DNA from: Hormiphora californensis | Lineage: Eukaryota; Ctenophora; Tentaculata; Cydippida; Pleurobrachiidae | Assembly (NCBI GenBank): GCA_020137815.1 | Contig: CM035351.1 | Location: 4,051,078-4,115,077 of the forward strand | Length of the DNA: 64,000 nucleotides | Direction: 5' to 3' | In this document: piece by piece, positions 9,539-18,525 of the stretch | How positions within the stretch are numbered: position 1 is the first letter of the stretch | Layout of the letters: each line of letters begins with the position of its first letter | Made by a program: the position numbers and the translations under genes | Notes under the pieces: model-generated | Databases searched by the model: none | What the model was told of the DNA's origin: nothing | What the model saw: the letters and a program-made list of their open reading frames with translations, nothing else

Positions 9539-12336
9539 TAGATAGAGAGAGAAAGAGAGAGAAAGATAGAGAGAGAAAGAGGAGAGAAAGAGGAGATAAA
9601 GAGGAGAGAAAGAGGAGAGAAAGAGAGAAAGAGAGAAAGAGAGAAAGAGAGAGGGAGGTACAGAGATACAGAGAAAAATGTTTCGTTTCGTCGCCATGAA
9701 AACAATTAGAAAAGGCGATAAATCAAAATCAATACAAAAGTACTCACGTTGCTGGAAAAGTTACTAAAAATAATATCGTTGTCTTCTAGACCACTGAGCT
9801 TCTTCAGCGCAATATGGTTGCTTTGGCACACACCCGAACCGTCCAGTACACTGTGGGGAGTCGCTAATTAATTAATTAATTGTAATGTGGACACTGGGGC
9901 CCTAATTAATTGTTAAAATTACAATTGTTTTCAGTACACTGTGGGAAACAGTTATAAATTCTATGGAAGTCTAAGTAATTGTGAAAATTACTATTGTTTT
10001 TAGTTGGCATCAAACCAAAACCGCTCACAGCTCTTCCTGCTGTTCTTAGTTAAATTAACGACCTGAATTTACCAGCTAGTTGATGTAATGATATATGGAC
10101 AAATTAAGAGACTCGGTGATTATTTCAGAAAAGTAATTCTTTACTTAATTCGTCCATCTACTATCTACTACTATCTCATAGATATCGATTCAAGACTCAT
10201 ATATCGAACGTGGCAACATATAAACTTATTAATTTACCAGCTGTTCATATTGTTCTGAATTTACCTGCACTCTTGACAGAGGTTAAACCACCCAGTGAAG
10301 GGATGAAGGTACATGAACATGGGCCACCCGTAGGACGCCAGGGCATAGGAACTGTAGTAGCTCAACTCTCGTAACAGCTCTCTATTCTCCTGAATAAGAG
10401 TAGTGTTTAGTATTCATTGTTTTGTTCAAACTCTTTTATTTAACAGTCTTGGCAAAGTATTCAGACTGTCTCAACTCTCACGTCACATTGCAACATTGCA
10501 ACATTAATGTTCAGACTGTCTCACGTGCCCATGGCCATCCCGTGTATACTTTATACAGTGCACCTGCCGTAAGAACATGTATATTATGTTTTTACAAACT
10601 CCTAACACAAACATTAAAATCATACGTACTATTACACACATTATATTATACACTTGTGAATATGAAGTATGAACCCGCCAACAATAATAAGGCTGAGCAG
10701 TGAGCATCACACACTTAAAATTTGGATTGAGATAAAAGAAACACACATAACTAACCCTGACTGAAGTATCGAACCGCTGACATTGTAACTCAGCAAGTGA
10801 ACACCCATCTCTCAGTAACTTCTGTTTCTCAACTGCAATTTTCTGCTGTTGAGCAACCAACATGAGACCCACGGCAATGTCGGTCCCAACTAAATCTATT
10901 CCCTGGAACTGGGGTGCAAATATCTGGGCAAGGTCCTCGAATGCGCCGTGAGATTGTTCCCTGCCAATACAACAGAAAACACAACTGAATCTGGAGAAGG
11001 GAGAGGGAGAGTTTTAAACAACTGAATCTGGAGAAGGGGGAGAGAGTTTTACACAACTGAATCTAGAGAAGGGAGGGAAAGAGTTTTACACAACTGGTGA
11101 ATTAGTGGGATCATTGTCTTTGTATGCAGTATGCCTTTACTTAAAAGAGCTTAAAACCTCAATAATGTCGTGTACGGCCAAACCGGGGCACGCCCAATGG
11201 CCAATACCGCATGATTTATGATAACATTAGACGTACCGTTTCTCCCATAGTTTATCGTTCATGCTATGATCAGCTAGGTGCCCTCCAAACGGGTCGAATA
11301 CTGTTATGATACCTGCCACAGTACATGTCACCAGGATCCAGTTGCTTACTATAACCAGGTGAACTGGAATGGCAGTGGCAGAGGGGCAGCTGCTCTCCAC
11401 GAACCACCAATAGGTGCCCAACACACACAGTACTGAGGAGGGTGGTGGTAATTAGTAGTGGTGATAGTAATTGGCGATAATTAGTGGTAATTAGTGTCAA
11501 GATTTAGTGTAATGAGTGAACAGTACAAGGAAAAGTTGTTACCAATCATTTGGGTTGTTAAATTACATGTTATATTAACCCTTACATATTTCAAGGATAA
11601 AGAGGGCGAATCTAAAGTGAACAATCATTGGCACGTGTTTCCTCTTATCCGCTTGCATGATCCCACCACGAGCACTTATCATTAGACCTACCACCTAGAA
11701 AAGCAACATTGTGGTTTTAAATCCTTTAAATCTAATTTAATTTAGGTTAAATTCTTTAAATCTAATTTAATTTAGGTTAAATTCTTTAAATCTAATTTAA
11801 TTTAGGTACATACCAGTAACGTATGCAATGATGCCATGGGGTAAAATGTCACATAACATAAGTCCTTATAATTAAGAACTTATACATTATAAATTGTCAA
11901 ACATGTTCTCAACATGTGTCTAACCTCGGTTATTAATACGACCACCATGAAGGCTATAGCGTTAGCCAGGTAAGATAACACCAGGGAGGGGTGGGAACAC
12001 TTGGTGGAAGCATCACCGTCAGAGCGAATAAAAGTTGTCAAGGAAAACGCCAGTATAGAAACCCTGAATTAGAGAGGTCTGGTGAGCGTGGAATAGCGTA
12101 AATTTCTAACTGTACTGTCCCTTTGGTTACGAAGTCACCCCTTTTATTATTAACAGAGGGGTAATTTCATTACCAAACTGGCCCTTCACCAACCAACCAC
12201 TGCAATCACACTGTACACCCAGATCCCGTTATTTGACTTACCACGCGAGACGGACCAGAACACATACGAGGAAGGGGTAAACAAGGTCATCACTACCAAT
12301 GAACCACCGCCGGCCCAACACACGCAACGCAGGCAT
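2672..12336 (-). CDS. DAGLB: sn-1-specific diacylglycerol lipase (DAGL), complete 13-exon gene
   Basis: Exons on the minus strand: 12336-12242, 12063-11925, 11694-11586, 11432-11237, 10960-10756, 10389-10265, 9850-9748, 5095-5012, 4858-4706, 4487-4360, 3967-3805, 3607-3459, 2837-2672. All junctions are AG/GT and in phase; the total is 1,815 nt, 604 aa, against about 670 for human DAGLB. The N-terminus (MPALRVLGRRW...GSDDLV) and four hydrophobic segments in exons 1-4 match the DAGL membrane region. LVGTDIAVGL and YGWPMFMYLHP are family signatures. The class 3 lipase core has IILTVRGTLSLQ, the nucleophile elbow LVLGHSLGAGTAA and FAYGPPGG; an aspartate of the charge-relay region lies in TVVDVEFSTRLS. 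The enzyme makes 2-arachidonoylglycerol-type monoacylglycerols from diacylglycerol at membranes. The long regulatory tail of DAGLA is absent, so it is DAGLB-like in length. Intron 7 (9747-5096) holds a GPCR gene. Confidence 0.9.
2870..3175. repeat. (GA)n/(CT)n microsatellite with strand switch
   Basis: A long GA-rich tract (about 2890-3010) changes abruptly to a CT-rich tract (about 3018-3168) on the same strand, making an imperfect large inverted repeat. It lies in the last DAGL intron. Open frames crossing it are repeat artefacts. Confidence 0.9.
3140..3458. other. DAGL last intron, remaining part
   Basis: Unique-looking intron sequence with a poly-G run near 3428-3441. No gene seen. Confidence 0.4.
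5155..5221. repeat. ~65-bp dispersed palindromic repeat, copy A
   Basis: Begins TTGGTTACGAAATAACC, contains GCTGGCAAGGGAGGGG and ends with a mirror of the start (CCTAACCAA). The same layout recurs at 12123-12176, 54479-54535 and 58607-58665, with a half copy near 52113. This copy is in DAGL intron 7, just upstream of exon 8. Confidence 0.7.
5759..6850 (-). CDS. Class A (rhodopsin-like) G protein-coupled receptor, intronless, nested in DAGL intron 7
   Basis: A single open frame of 363 aa starts at ATG 6850. Seven hydrophobic segments can be placed. TM1 carries the GN pair (ALCGNTIILLAL), TM2 has HLAISD, and a cysteine precedes TM3 (GQFLCSF). After TM3 the usual DRY is NKW (SVNKWLRC). TM6 has FISYTPY instead of CWxP, and TM7 ends NSWANAFIYYWTNPSF, comparable to NPxxY. 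N-glycosylation-type NST lies near the N-terminus. The C-tail carries three imperfect repeats (RVSVVNG, RVSVVNNSG, RTSVVNNSR). Ligand and subfamily are not recognisable. It lies on the same strand as DAGL, wholly inside its 4.65-kb intron 7; it may have its own promoter at 6851-7200. Confidence 0.85.
   Translation of the reverse strand: MTLEGNSTLYTRTPGETIFLTIWSGLSFFLALCGNTIILLALRRRAIRIDKLSLVIIKHLAISDIYFNIIWVLPTLVTLIAGNTWILGQFLCSFTCYLQYPPAIATILFITILSVNKWLRCQFPLLTLEPSKAAAYRVTIAVWCLSMIHPAAYFISNRVREDRRAMVLDRYKGSCDYQHSPTLAPYWNILDLVCALVCCMGPSLVLLLSNVAVLVIVKRKARPGQMRISNVLLILSITYLFFISYTPYTVKYLVPMLGLPSDALPNAFIVLTYFLLYINSWANAFIYYWTNPSFARYVRCLLLCRPYGARVSTATAAMPNVGRLERVSVVNGCRVSVVNNSGIVTSGRTSVVNNSRAYHNTDT
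8405..8527. repeat. (GA)n microsatellite
   Basis: Near-perfect GA dinucleotide tract preceded by a short GAGAGATG hexamer-like array. Confidence 0.95.
9015..9140. repeat. (GA)n followed by (GATA)n microsatellite
   Basis: GA tract ending in four GATA-type units near 9118-9134. Confidence 0.95.
9450..9660. repeat. (GA)n/(GAAA)n compound microsatellite
   Basis: Interrupted GA repeats with AAAG and AGGAGAGAAAG sub-units, intronic in DAGL. Confidence 0.9.
11725..11815. repeat. Tandem repeat, three ~32-bp AT-rich units
   Basis: Three copies of a unit containing TTTAAATCTAATTTAATTTA lie just upstream (gene sense) of DAGL exon 3, whose acceptor is at 11696-11695. Confidence 0.85.
12123..12176. repeat. 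Dispersed palindromic repeat, copy D (short form)
   Basis: Starts TTGGTTACGAAGTCACCCC and ends GGGGTAATTTCATTACCAA; the interior differs from copies A-C. Located in DAGL intron 1. Confidence 0.6.
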
Positions 12337-12356
12337 CTCACATGCTACACAAAAGG

Positions 12357-12548
12357 GGTTAGATAGGAGGGGGTTAGAAAGGAGGGGGTTGGAGAGGAGG
12401 GGGTTAGAAAGGAGGGGGTTAGAAAGGAGGGGGTTAGAGAGGAGGGGGTTAGAAAGGAGGGGGGTTGGAGAGGAGGGGGTTAGAAAGGAGAGGGGGTTGG
12501 AGGGGGTTAGAAAGGAGGGGGGGGGTTGGAGAGGAGGGGAGGGGGATA
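12357..12548. repeat. G-rich minisatellite immediately upstream of DAGL
   Basis: About a dozen units of the type GGAGGGGGTTAGAAA / GGAGGGGGTTGGAGA. Runs of five or more G on the plus strand could form G-quadruplexes. It lies within 25 bp of the DAGL start codon on the gene's 5' side, so it is probably in the DAGL 5' UTR or core promoter. Open frames here are repeat artefacts. Confidence 0.85.
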
Positions 12549-12747
12549 GATAGTCTCCCGTGTCATACAACATAGGAGGGATTGGATAAATATGGGGTGA
12601 GTGTATCAGGAAGTGAGCGGGCCTGCTTTAAAAACAGAGAAGGAATTGGAAAAGGAAGGGAGAATAAAAAACAACATTATGGACCAGCCGGTGTTCAATA
12701 TTTCATCTCATGTTTGTGTGTGTGCAGTATAAAAACAAATCCTCCTC

Positions 12748-14678
12748 TCAACCCGTCCACTCAGAGGGAGCCAGTGTTTTCTGTGAGAATGCGTGAATTC
12801 CAGGGATCTCATCCTTCAACGCTGCATGGACCGCTTTGTGTCGTTTCAGCCGGGACATCCCCGTGAACTGATCCGAGACTATGACCACGGAGATCTTTGC
12901 TCCACAACCATCACTCTCGTCTTCTACCGTCTGAAAAGGGGGGGGGGTGGTGTAGAGGATACTCTGAGATGGGGTACCGAGGGGAAGGTACACAAGTGAG
13001 TAAGGAGTTACATAGCACGTCAAGCACAGAGGAGAGTTGCAGGAAATATTTTAGGGTGGGAGATATGGGCGTTACATAGCAATAAGATCAGGGCAGGGGG
13101 AGTTACATTTGGCAGAACAGGATAAAACAGGTAGCCACATTTGATCAAACGAAGGGAGGGGAAATAATACACAACACTCGGTGGGGAGACAATACACTAG
13201 GGGGGGGGAAGATGATGTATACATATCATGTTACTCACACCGGTACACACTACGCACACGTGTGTCCCAGATTCTGAAACACCAAAAAGCAGTCCAACAT
13301 AGGTATCTTCACTCGACTGCTATAGCATACAATATAATATACATCAGAGACACATAAAACAAACAAACATAAAACATCCAAGTTATACATAGGTGTTACT
13401 TGAACCTGACGTAGTGACAAGTGACTCAAGGCGTAACTGTAGTAGTGGTACCCTTCGTGGGAAGCAGAGTCACCCCACGAAGGGTACCACCCAACTAAGT
13501 ACCACATTGCAGTGCAACACCATGACTTGTTGGCAGAGGCTAGATGCGTTGAGAGTTATAGTCAACCCCCATCGACAACAACCACCCCAGTAGGAAACTT
13601 CCATCATCCTGTGATCCGGGATACCAGCCAAAATTTGGTCGGAACTCGGAGAAATGATTTGAGAATAATTTGAAACTTGCCATGCCCAAATATGGGTCAT
13701 ATTTATGATCCAGGGTGATTGTGTTGATAAAATTTTAAAACTTGTCGGGCGCCATGATTTGGTACTGTGCAAAGTGCACATTGTCAGTGTGTCGCTTGAC
13801 AAGCCGTTTTCCGCGCGCTCAGATCATGATCCGGAGGAAACTTTTGTGATCTCGATCACAAATTTGATACTAGGATACCAGCCGGCGGCTGGTAGATCTT
13901 GATCCCGCACGGCTGGTCCGCGCGCTCCAAATAGGATCCCCTGAATTGCCAATTTAACAGTGCTCGGTTAGCTCAGTTGGTAGAGCACGAGACTCTTAAT
14001 CTCGGGGTCGCGGGTTCGAGCCCTGGGTTTAAATCTGACCTACTGACATTTTTTCACAAAAAGTTTTGGAAATTAATTTTTCTTATGACATAATCTTCTC
14101 TCCCTTTTTCTCTCTACTTTATTTCTCTCTCTCACACACATAATGATGATTTAACACATAATGATGATTTAACACATTTTTCCCCTGCCTTGGTGAATTC
14201 ATGCCCGAAGGATGTTTTTAGCACCAATACCAAATGATACCAAATGTATTGGTTACCATACCAACCACACTGGATACCATAGAAATCAGTCAAACATGCT
14301 CTTTGGGCACCAAATTCACCAGGAAATCCAATTTTGAAGTGTATTCATCAATTTTTCACCCAATTGTGGCAGAGAAACCTCGCATTATGAATACATAATG
14401 CAATAATTCTTGTTACCCTAAACTTTGGGGCTCCGCAAGACCTTTTCAAAACCAACCAAAAAGAAGAAAAAAACCAGCCAAATTTTCTAGAAATTCAGAT
14501 ACCAGCCGATTCTTGGAAGTTTCCTACTGGGACAACCACATCGATTTAACTGCTCATCTCACTCTTCAAGTTGTAACACCACGTGGATGGCTATTGGATA
14601 GATGCGTTAAGTACTCACCAAATGAGCCGGACTAAAAGCTTCCTTCAGCTTCGTTTCAACAGTGGCTGCAGTTGACAT
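12748..14678 (-). CDS. BOLA2: BolA-family protein, BOLA2-like
   Basis: Exon 1 (14678-14619) encodes MSTAATVETKLKEAFSPAHL and exon 2 (12930-12748) continues in phase with TVEDESDGCGAKISVVIVSD to a TGA stop, giving 80 residues (human BOLA2 is 86). Signatures are KL.EAFSPAHL.VED, VVIVSDQFTG, the RHKAVHAAL helix and IHAFSQKTLAPSEW. The HAF.QKTL block and conserved histidine fit the [2Fe-2S]-binding interface with monothiol glutaredoxins. BOLA2 with GLRX3 acts in cytosolic iron-sulfur cluster delivery. The 1.69-kb intron contains a 946-bp TIR element. A possible extra exon at about 13314-13235 would be in frame but does not fit BolA architecture and was not used. Confidence 0.85.
13446..13491. repeat. 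Perfect hairpin in the BOLA2 intron
   Basis: Arms of 17 bp (GTGGTACCCTTCGTGGG and its complement) flank an about 12-base loop. Function unknown. Confidence 0.8.
13586..14531. mobile_element. 946-bp non-autonomous TIR element with 8-bp target-site duplication
   Basis: Termini are perfect inverted repeats of 18 bp (CCCAGTAGGAAACTTCCA). Direct copies of ACAACCAC flank it at 13578-13585 and 14532-14539. An 8-bp duplication is typical of hAT (also P) transposons; no transposase frame is present, so it must be non-autonomous. It contains a tRNA-Lys-like segment (13962-14034), and its right half (about 14180-14420) is similar to 56745-57395. It is wholly inside the BOLA2 intron. Confidence 0.85.
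13962..14034 (+). pseudogene. tRNA-Lys(CTT)-like sequence, degenerate acceptor stem
   Basis: The D stem GCTC/GAGC, the anticodon stem CGAGA/TCTCG with loop CTCTTAA (anticodon CTT), and the A box and B box (GGTTCGAGCCC) are intact. The 3' acceptor strand GTTTAAA cannot pair with GCTCGGT and the T stem has a mismatch, so it is a tRNA relic or the head of a tRNA-derived SINE rather than a working tRNA gene. Pol III promoter elements could still be active. Confidence 0.75.
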
Positions 14679-14870
14679 TTCGCTACACGTGGAGAGGACG
14701 GATAGATATATACAGCTGATTAATCGAGAGAGATACATATGATAGATCCGATATAAAATATCTGATAAAATTGTGATATGTATTATAAAGGGGTAAAGTA
14801 CTAAATCCGGGCTGAAAAATTATTAATCAGTGGGGTAGTCAGTGGTAAAACATCCTTGGGATGATAAAAT

Positions 14871-15086
14871 TTAGTGTAACTGAAATCCATCCCGCTCCAG
14901 TGCTGCCCTCAGTAGGGTATGTGCAATGTATTTTATCCGGGCTGAAGACAAGGCCTCCCAATCGTTTCTATAGGATATTCTGTAGCAGTGGGAAAACAGA
15001 CCTTTCTCTTTGTTGTGGTATATCTCTTTCTTCACTATCTAAACAGAGTGAGAGGTCAGGGAAAGAAAGAGAGATAGGGAGAGAGA

Positions 15087-15138
<52 letters not shown>

Positions 15139-15178
15139 GGGAGGGAGAGAAGAGGAGGGGAGAGAGAGAGAGAGGAAA

Positions 15179-15218
<40 letters not shown>

Positions 15219-17410
15219 AGGAGGGGGGGAGAGAGAGGAGAAAAAGAGAGAGGAGAGAGAGAAAAGAGCAGAGAGGGAGAGAGAGAGAGAGAGAGGAGGA
15301 GAGAGAAGAGAGAGGGAGAGAGGAGAGAGAGAGGAGAGCGGGGAGAAGAAGAGGGAGAGAGAAAGGGGAAAAAGGGCGAAGGAGGGGAAAGAAGAGTGGG
15401 GGGAAGGGAAGGCGAGGAATAGAGGAAAGGGAGGGAGCGAGGGGAGAAGGGGGGGAAACGGAGAGAGAAGGAAGACGGGCACGGGAGGGAGGAAAAAGAA
15501 GAGACAGAGGGGAGGGGAGAGGGGGAGAAACAGGAGAGGGAGGGAGGAAGGAGAGAAAACAAGAGATTTAAGAGGCAAGTGGCCCCCTCGCCACAGAAGC
15601 AACATAAAAAGTTTGAATTAAATGCAGGTTCCTATAATAATACCTTGTGTAGATTTAGTCCGACTGTGTTGAGAACGGTAGGAATGATATTGGGACTTGT
15701 ATCTGCTGATTTAGTATACATTGACACGTCATGGTGATCCTCAATCGGGTACAGCACTCTCTCCTGCGATGGAGTGGCCGTGTATTAATAGAAGCACTAC
15801 AGATTTTATAGGTTAATAGTGCAGTTGGGGGAGCTCTTGTTGTGTTCTAACCCTCCGGAGCGCGGTGAGAGAGGGTCGAGGAAGGCATCGAGCTCCTCCC
15901 CCCTGTACTGTCCATAAACTAGACAGACTGAGGAAGCTAATCCCCTTTCAGTTGATTAATGTGTATCAAAGTGTAGGGGTGAGTAATATAATGTATTATA
16001 ATCCCTAATTACTATACTGTTGTAAAACACACCGGGAACACACATAGACTCTATGTCATAGAGTTAGATCTGCAATACACCTCAATACACGGGTGCAGTT
16101 CTACAACAAACCTGTATATGAGATACAGTGTATCCCACTACCGGATACAGATTTGTACACAATACATGTATGTAGCAAACAGACTTTATGGTGTCGTGAT
16201 TTTCAACCCAGTTTCGCCAGTCGCCACAGTTTCTAATACATTGAAATATGTACACATGTACAATATGTATGGTAGAAACCCTACCTTGTAGCTGGAGGGA
16301 AAGAATATGTCCTTGGTACACTCGACTCCAAAGTGCTCCGAAACCTCCAAATGTAGGGGTTGTGTTAGCCGGCGGCGTTTTCCCGTGGGCGTTAGGTTGA
16401 GGGAGAACAACTCACTAAAACTCCCCTGGTCTGTATCAATAATGGGTCTGGCAAACACATTCTCTATCTCCCCCGGGTCCAGATACTCCGCAAGACGACT
16501 GTCCTCTCTCAATAGTTCCATAGAACTGAGGTAAAGGAAGATAATTATCGAATACAAATTACAAGTTCTAAAATAAGGAAATGTACAACTTACATCTGCG
16601 GGCGACGAACAAATATGTGGCGGAGTCCTTTCTGGCATTTGAAACCCTTTTTAGATCCCCGATACCCCGTCAAATTGTATGAAGCTGTATCAAACTCCTC
16701 AACTCTACAAATATAATGTAAAAGTGAGTTACAGTGCGGTCCATTGCATTTTCAATTAAAATACAAAACTCCTTACCTTATAAGGACAAATCCAGCGTTA
16801 GTGGCAGCCTCCCTTATTTGCCAAGTGTTCCCTTTATCCCTGTGCCTCTCTCCGTCCGCAGGGGTACCTCCTTGTCCCGGTAACAAGGCTATGTGAACCT
16901 ATGCAATATACTATTAAGTGGTTTAATGAGATGGCAACTGTACAATTGTATTTACCTCGCCAGAAGCAATGGAGGCAACCGATTGAAATAAGTTGGTCAG
17001 TAGTGCTCTGTTTTCATGAATCTTGCTCTTCCCTCCCGTGTGCGGGAAGTTGAATATAACTTTATCAAATTTCTCAGTTAGCAAGCAATCAGGAAGATTA
17101 GTTACGTCAACTTCAAATAGGACACTGGCTCCGGCTGAATTTAGCTCTGAGATTTTATCATTAATGCCTGTAAAATAATTCGGGTATAAGTTAAACTATC
17201 AGGGATTGTAAAAAGTAAATTACCTGCCCCATAGGTGTCAACTAGGGCTTCCAAAGAAAGGTAAACAGTGCTGGTCAAACGGACAGGACTATTTTGCTTG
17301 GCAAATTCCACCGAAAAAGAGAGATCTCCATCTCCAAAGATGATAATTTTCTCCTGAGATTTCGGTGTGCTATCCAAGGAAGTAATTGGCACTGCTTTAT
17401 CTTGTAACAT
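14871..17410 (-). CDS. FDXACB1: FDXACB1-like protein (BMT5-like Rossmann domain plus ferredoxin-fold anticodon-binding domain)
   Basis: Exons 17410-17224, 17167-16956, 16898-16777, 16704-16594, 16525-16285, 15763-15644 and 15038-14871 are all in phase and give 386 aa. The frame is open upstream to 17590, so a longer N-terminus is possible; ATG 17410 was chosen because the domain begins soon after. The N-terminal half has IIIFGDGDLSFSVEFAKQN, then FDKVIFNFPHTGGKSKIHEN and KKGFKCQKGLRHIFVRR, as in DUF2431/BMT5 proteins. The C-terminus has HHDVSMYT and SHCYRISYRND, matching the FDX-ACB fold otherwise found in mitochondrial PheRS. Human FDXACB1 (about 620 aa) is longer in the middle. Molecular role in animals is poorly defined; RNA or tRNA modification is the usual inference. 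Confidence 0.8.
15060..15565. repeat. Long purine-rich (GA)n satellite in the last FDXACB1 intron
   Basis: About 500 bp of GA/GGA/GAAA-rich purine sequence on the plus strand. Large open frames on both strands (RE- or LS-rich) are composition artefacts. Confidence 0.9.
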
Positions 17411-17834
17411 AGAGATAGAAAGCTCCGAAAATGATCTAAAAAGGTTTTCCAAAAATGTAAAAAACACGAACGTTAAAAAAGTTAAACATGGAATTTGCGA
17501 ATATTCGTGAAATTTGTGTTTATTTTGCGTAAACGCGGCGCGTTCTTTCTTTGCGCGGTTAATTACTGACGCGCGAGATTCTTCGCGCATTATCGCGAGG
17601 CGTAACTTATGTCGTCGCGCCCTCCAACACAGTTCGATCTTTGTGCGTCACAGAGATTTTTGGCAACCTCCATCCGTACGGTTTCGTGTACAAGATTAAA
17701 AAAACGACAAAGAAATTTTAGCGGTTATAACTAGGATAAGAAAAACAGTTACAGCCTTGATAAAATAATTTGTCACATTGTGGAAGAAAACGCTCTGTAG
17801 TGTCTTTATTATTCAGTCCAATTGTGTAACAAGA
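17411..17834. other. Intergenic region, FDXACB1 start to CHTOP stop
   Basis: CpG-containing segment at 17530-17620 probably carries the FDXACB1 promoter, unless the coding region starts at 17590. No other gene seen. Confidence 0.4.
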
Positions 17835-18467
17835 TCACGTCGCTGCCTCTCCCTTTGCTGCATCTCCTTTCTGTGCCATATAACTATCCAGCTGGCTGTC
17901 TAGATACCCCTTACTCTGGGACATATACTTTTCCAACTCGTTATCCAAAGAATCCTTGTTTAGTTCGGGTTTCTTTCCCTTGTCAGCTCCCGCTGCTCCC
18001 TTTGCCCCTCCCCTCGCCCCTCCCCTGCCCCTGGCTGAGGCACCTCCCCTTCCAACAGTGGCAGCACCTCTAGATGGTCCTCCTCCGGAGTTCCTGACTC
18101 CTCCCCGGCCCCTTCCTCGAGCTGCAGGGGCCGCTTTAGCTGCAGCTGCCCGTGCAGCAGCCACCTTCGATATACCTACAGAGAGAAATAATAACTAGTA
18201 AATCATAGGAATTACAAAATCTGTGGTAACCGGCCTGATTTTAATATCATCCAATATGGGATATAACAACATATCTTATCTTTGATAGTTCATTGTTGCA
18301 ACCTCACCTCCTCTGCTGGGTCCTGGGCCACCACCACCTGCTGATCGTCTCTGCATGGTGCTGTATTTCTGGGTGAGTCTCTTGGCACCAAGCCTGGATT
18401 GGGCACTTGCCATTCTCCCACCACCAAGACGAGCCTGATTGAGTGAAGGGTGTAATGGTTAGTGGGT

Positions 18468-18525
<58 letters not shown>

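Larger units (their letters stand above)
6851..9747. other. DAGL intron 7, part 5' of the GPCR
   Basis: Contains several GA microsatellites (7600-7760, 8410-8527, 9019-9130, 9451-9660), a CT-rich stretch near 8610-8665, and a 21-base sequence at 7352-7372 that recurs at 26492-26512. Open frames in the repeats are artefacts. No further gene seen. Confidence 0.5.

Noticed and set aside
10422-10872. Independent small ORFs within DAGL introns and exons
   Set aside because: They are shadows of DAGL exon 5 or of AT-rich intron sequence.
12357-12548. Interstitial telomeric repeat
   Set aside because: The GGGGGTTAG-like words resemble telomere repeats, but unit length (about 15-17 bp) and sequence vary; it is a minisatellite.
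13235-13314. Extra coding exon in the BOLA2 intron
   Set aside because: It is open and in phase but would insert unrelated residues in the middle of the compact BolA fold; direct joining of the two outer exons matches the family.
13962-14034. Functional tRNA-Lys gene
   Set aside because: The acceptor stem cannot pair, so 3' processing and charging are unlikely.
14861-15605. Long arginine/glutamate- or leucine/serine-rich open frames over GA/CT tracts (also at 2811-3119, 8297-8764, 8984-9705, 38711-39138, 59321-59713)
   Set aside because: They are products of dinucleotide repeats read in every frame and have no domain or splice support.
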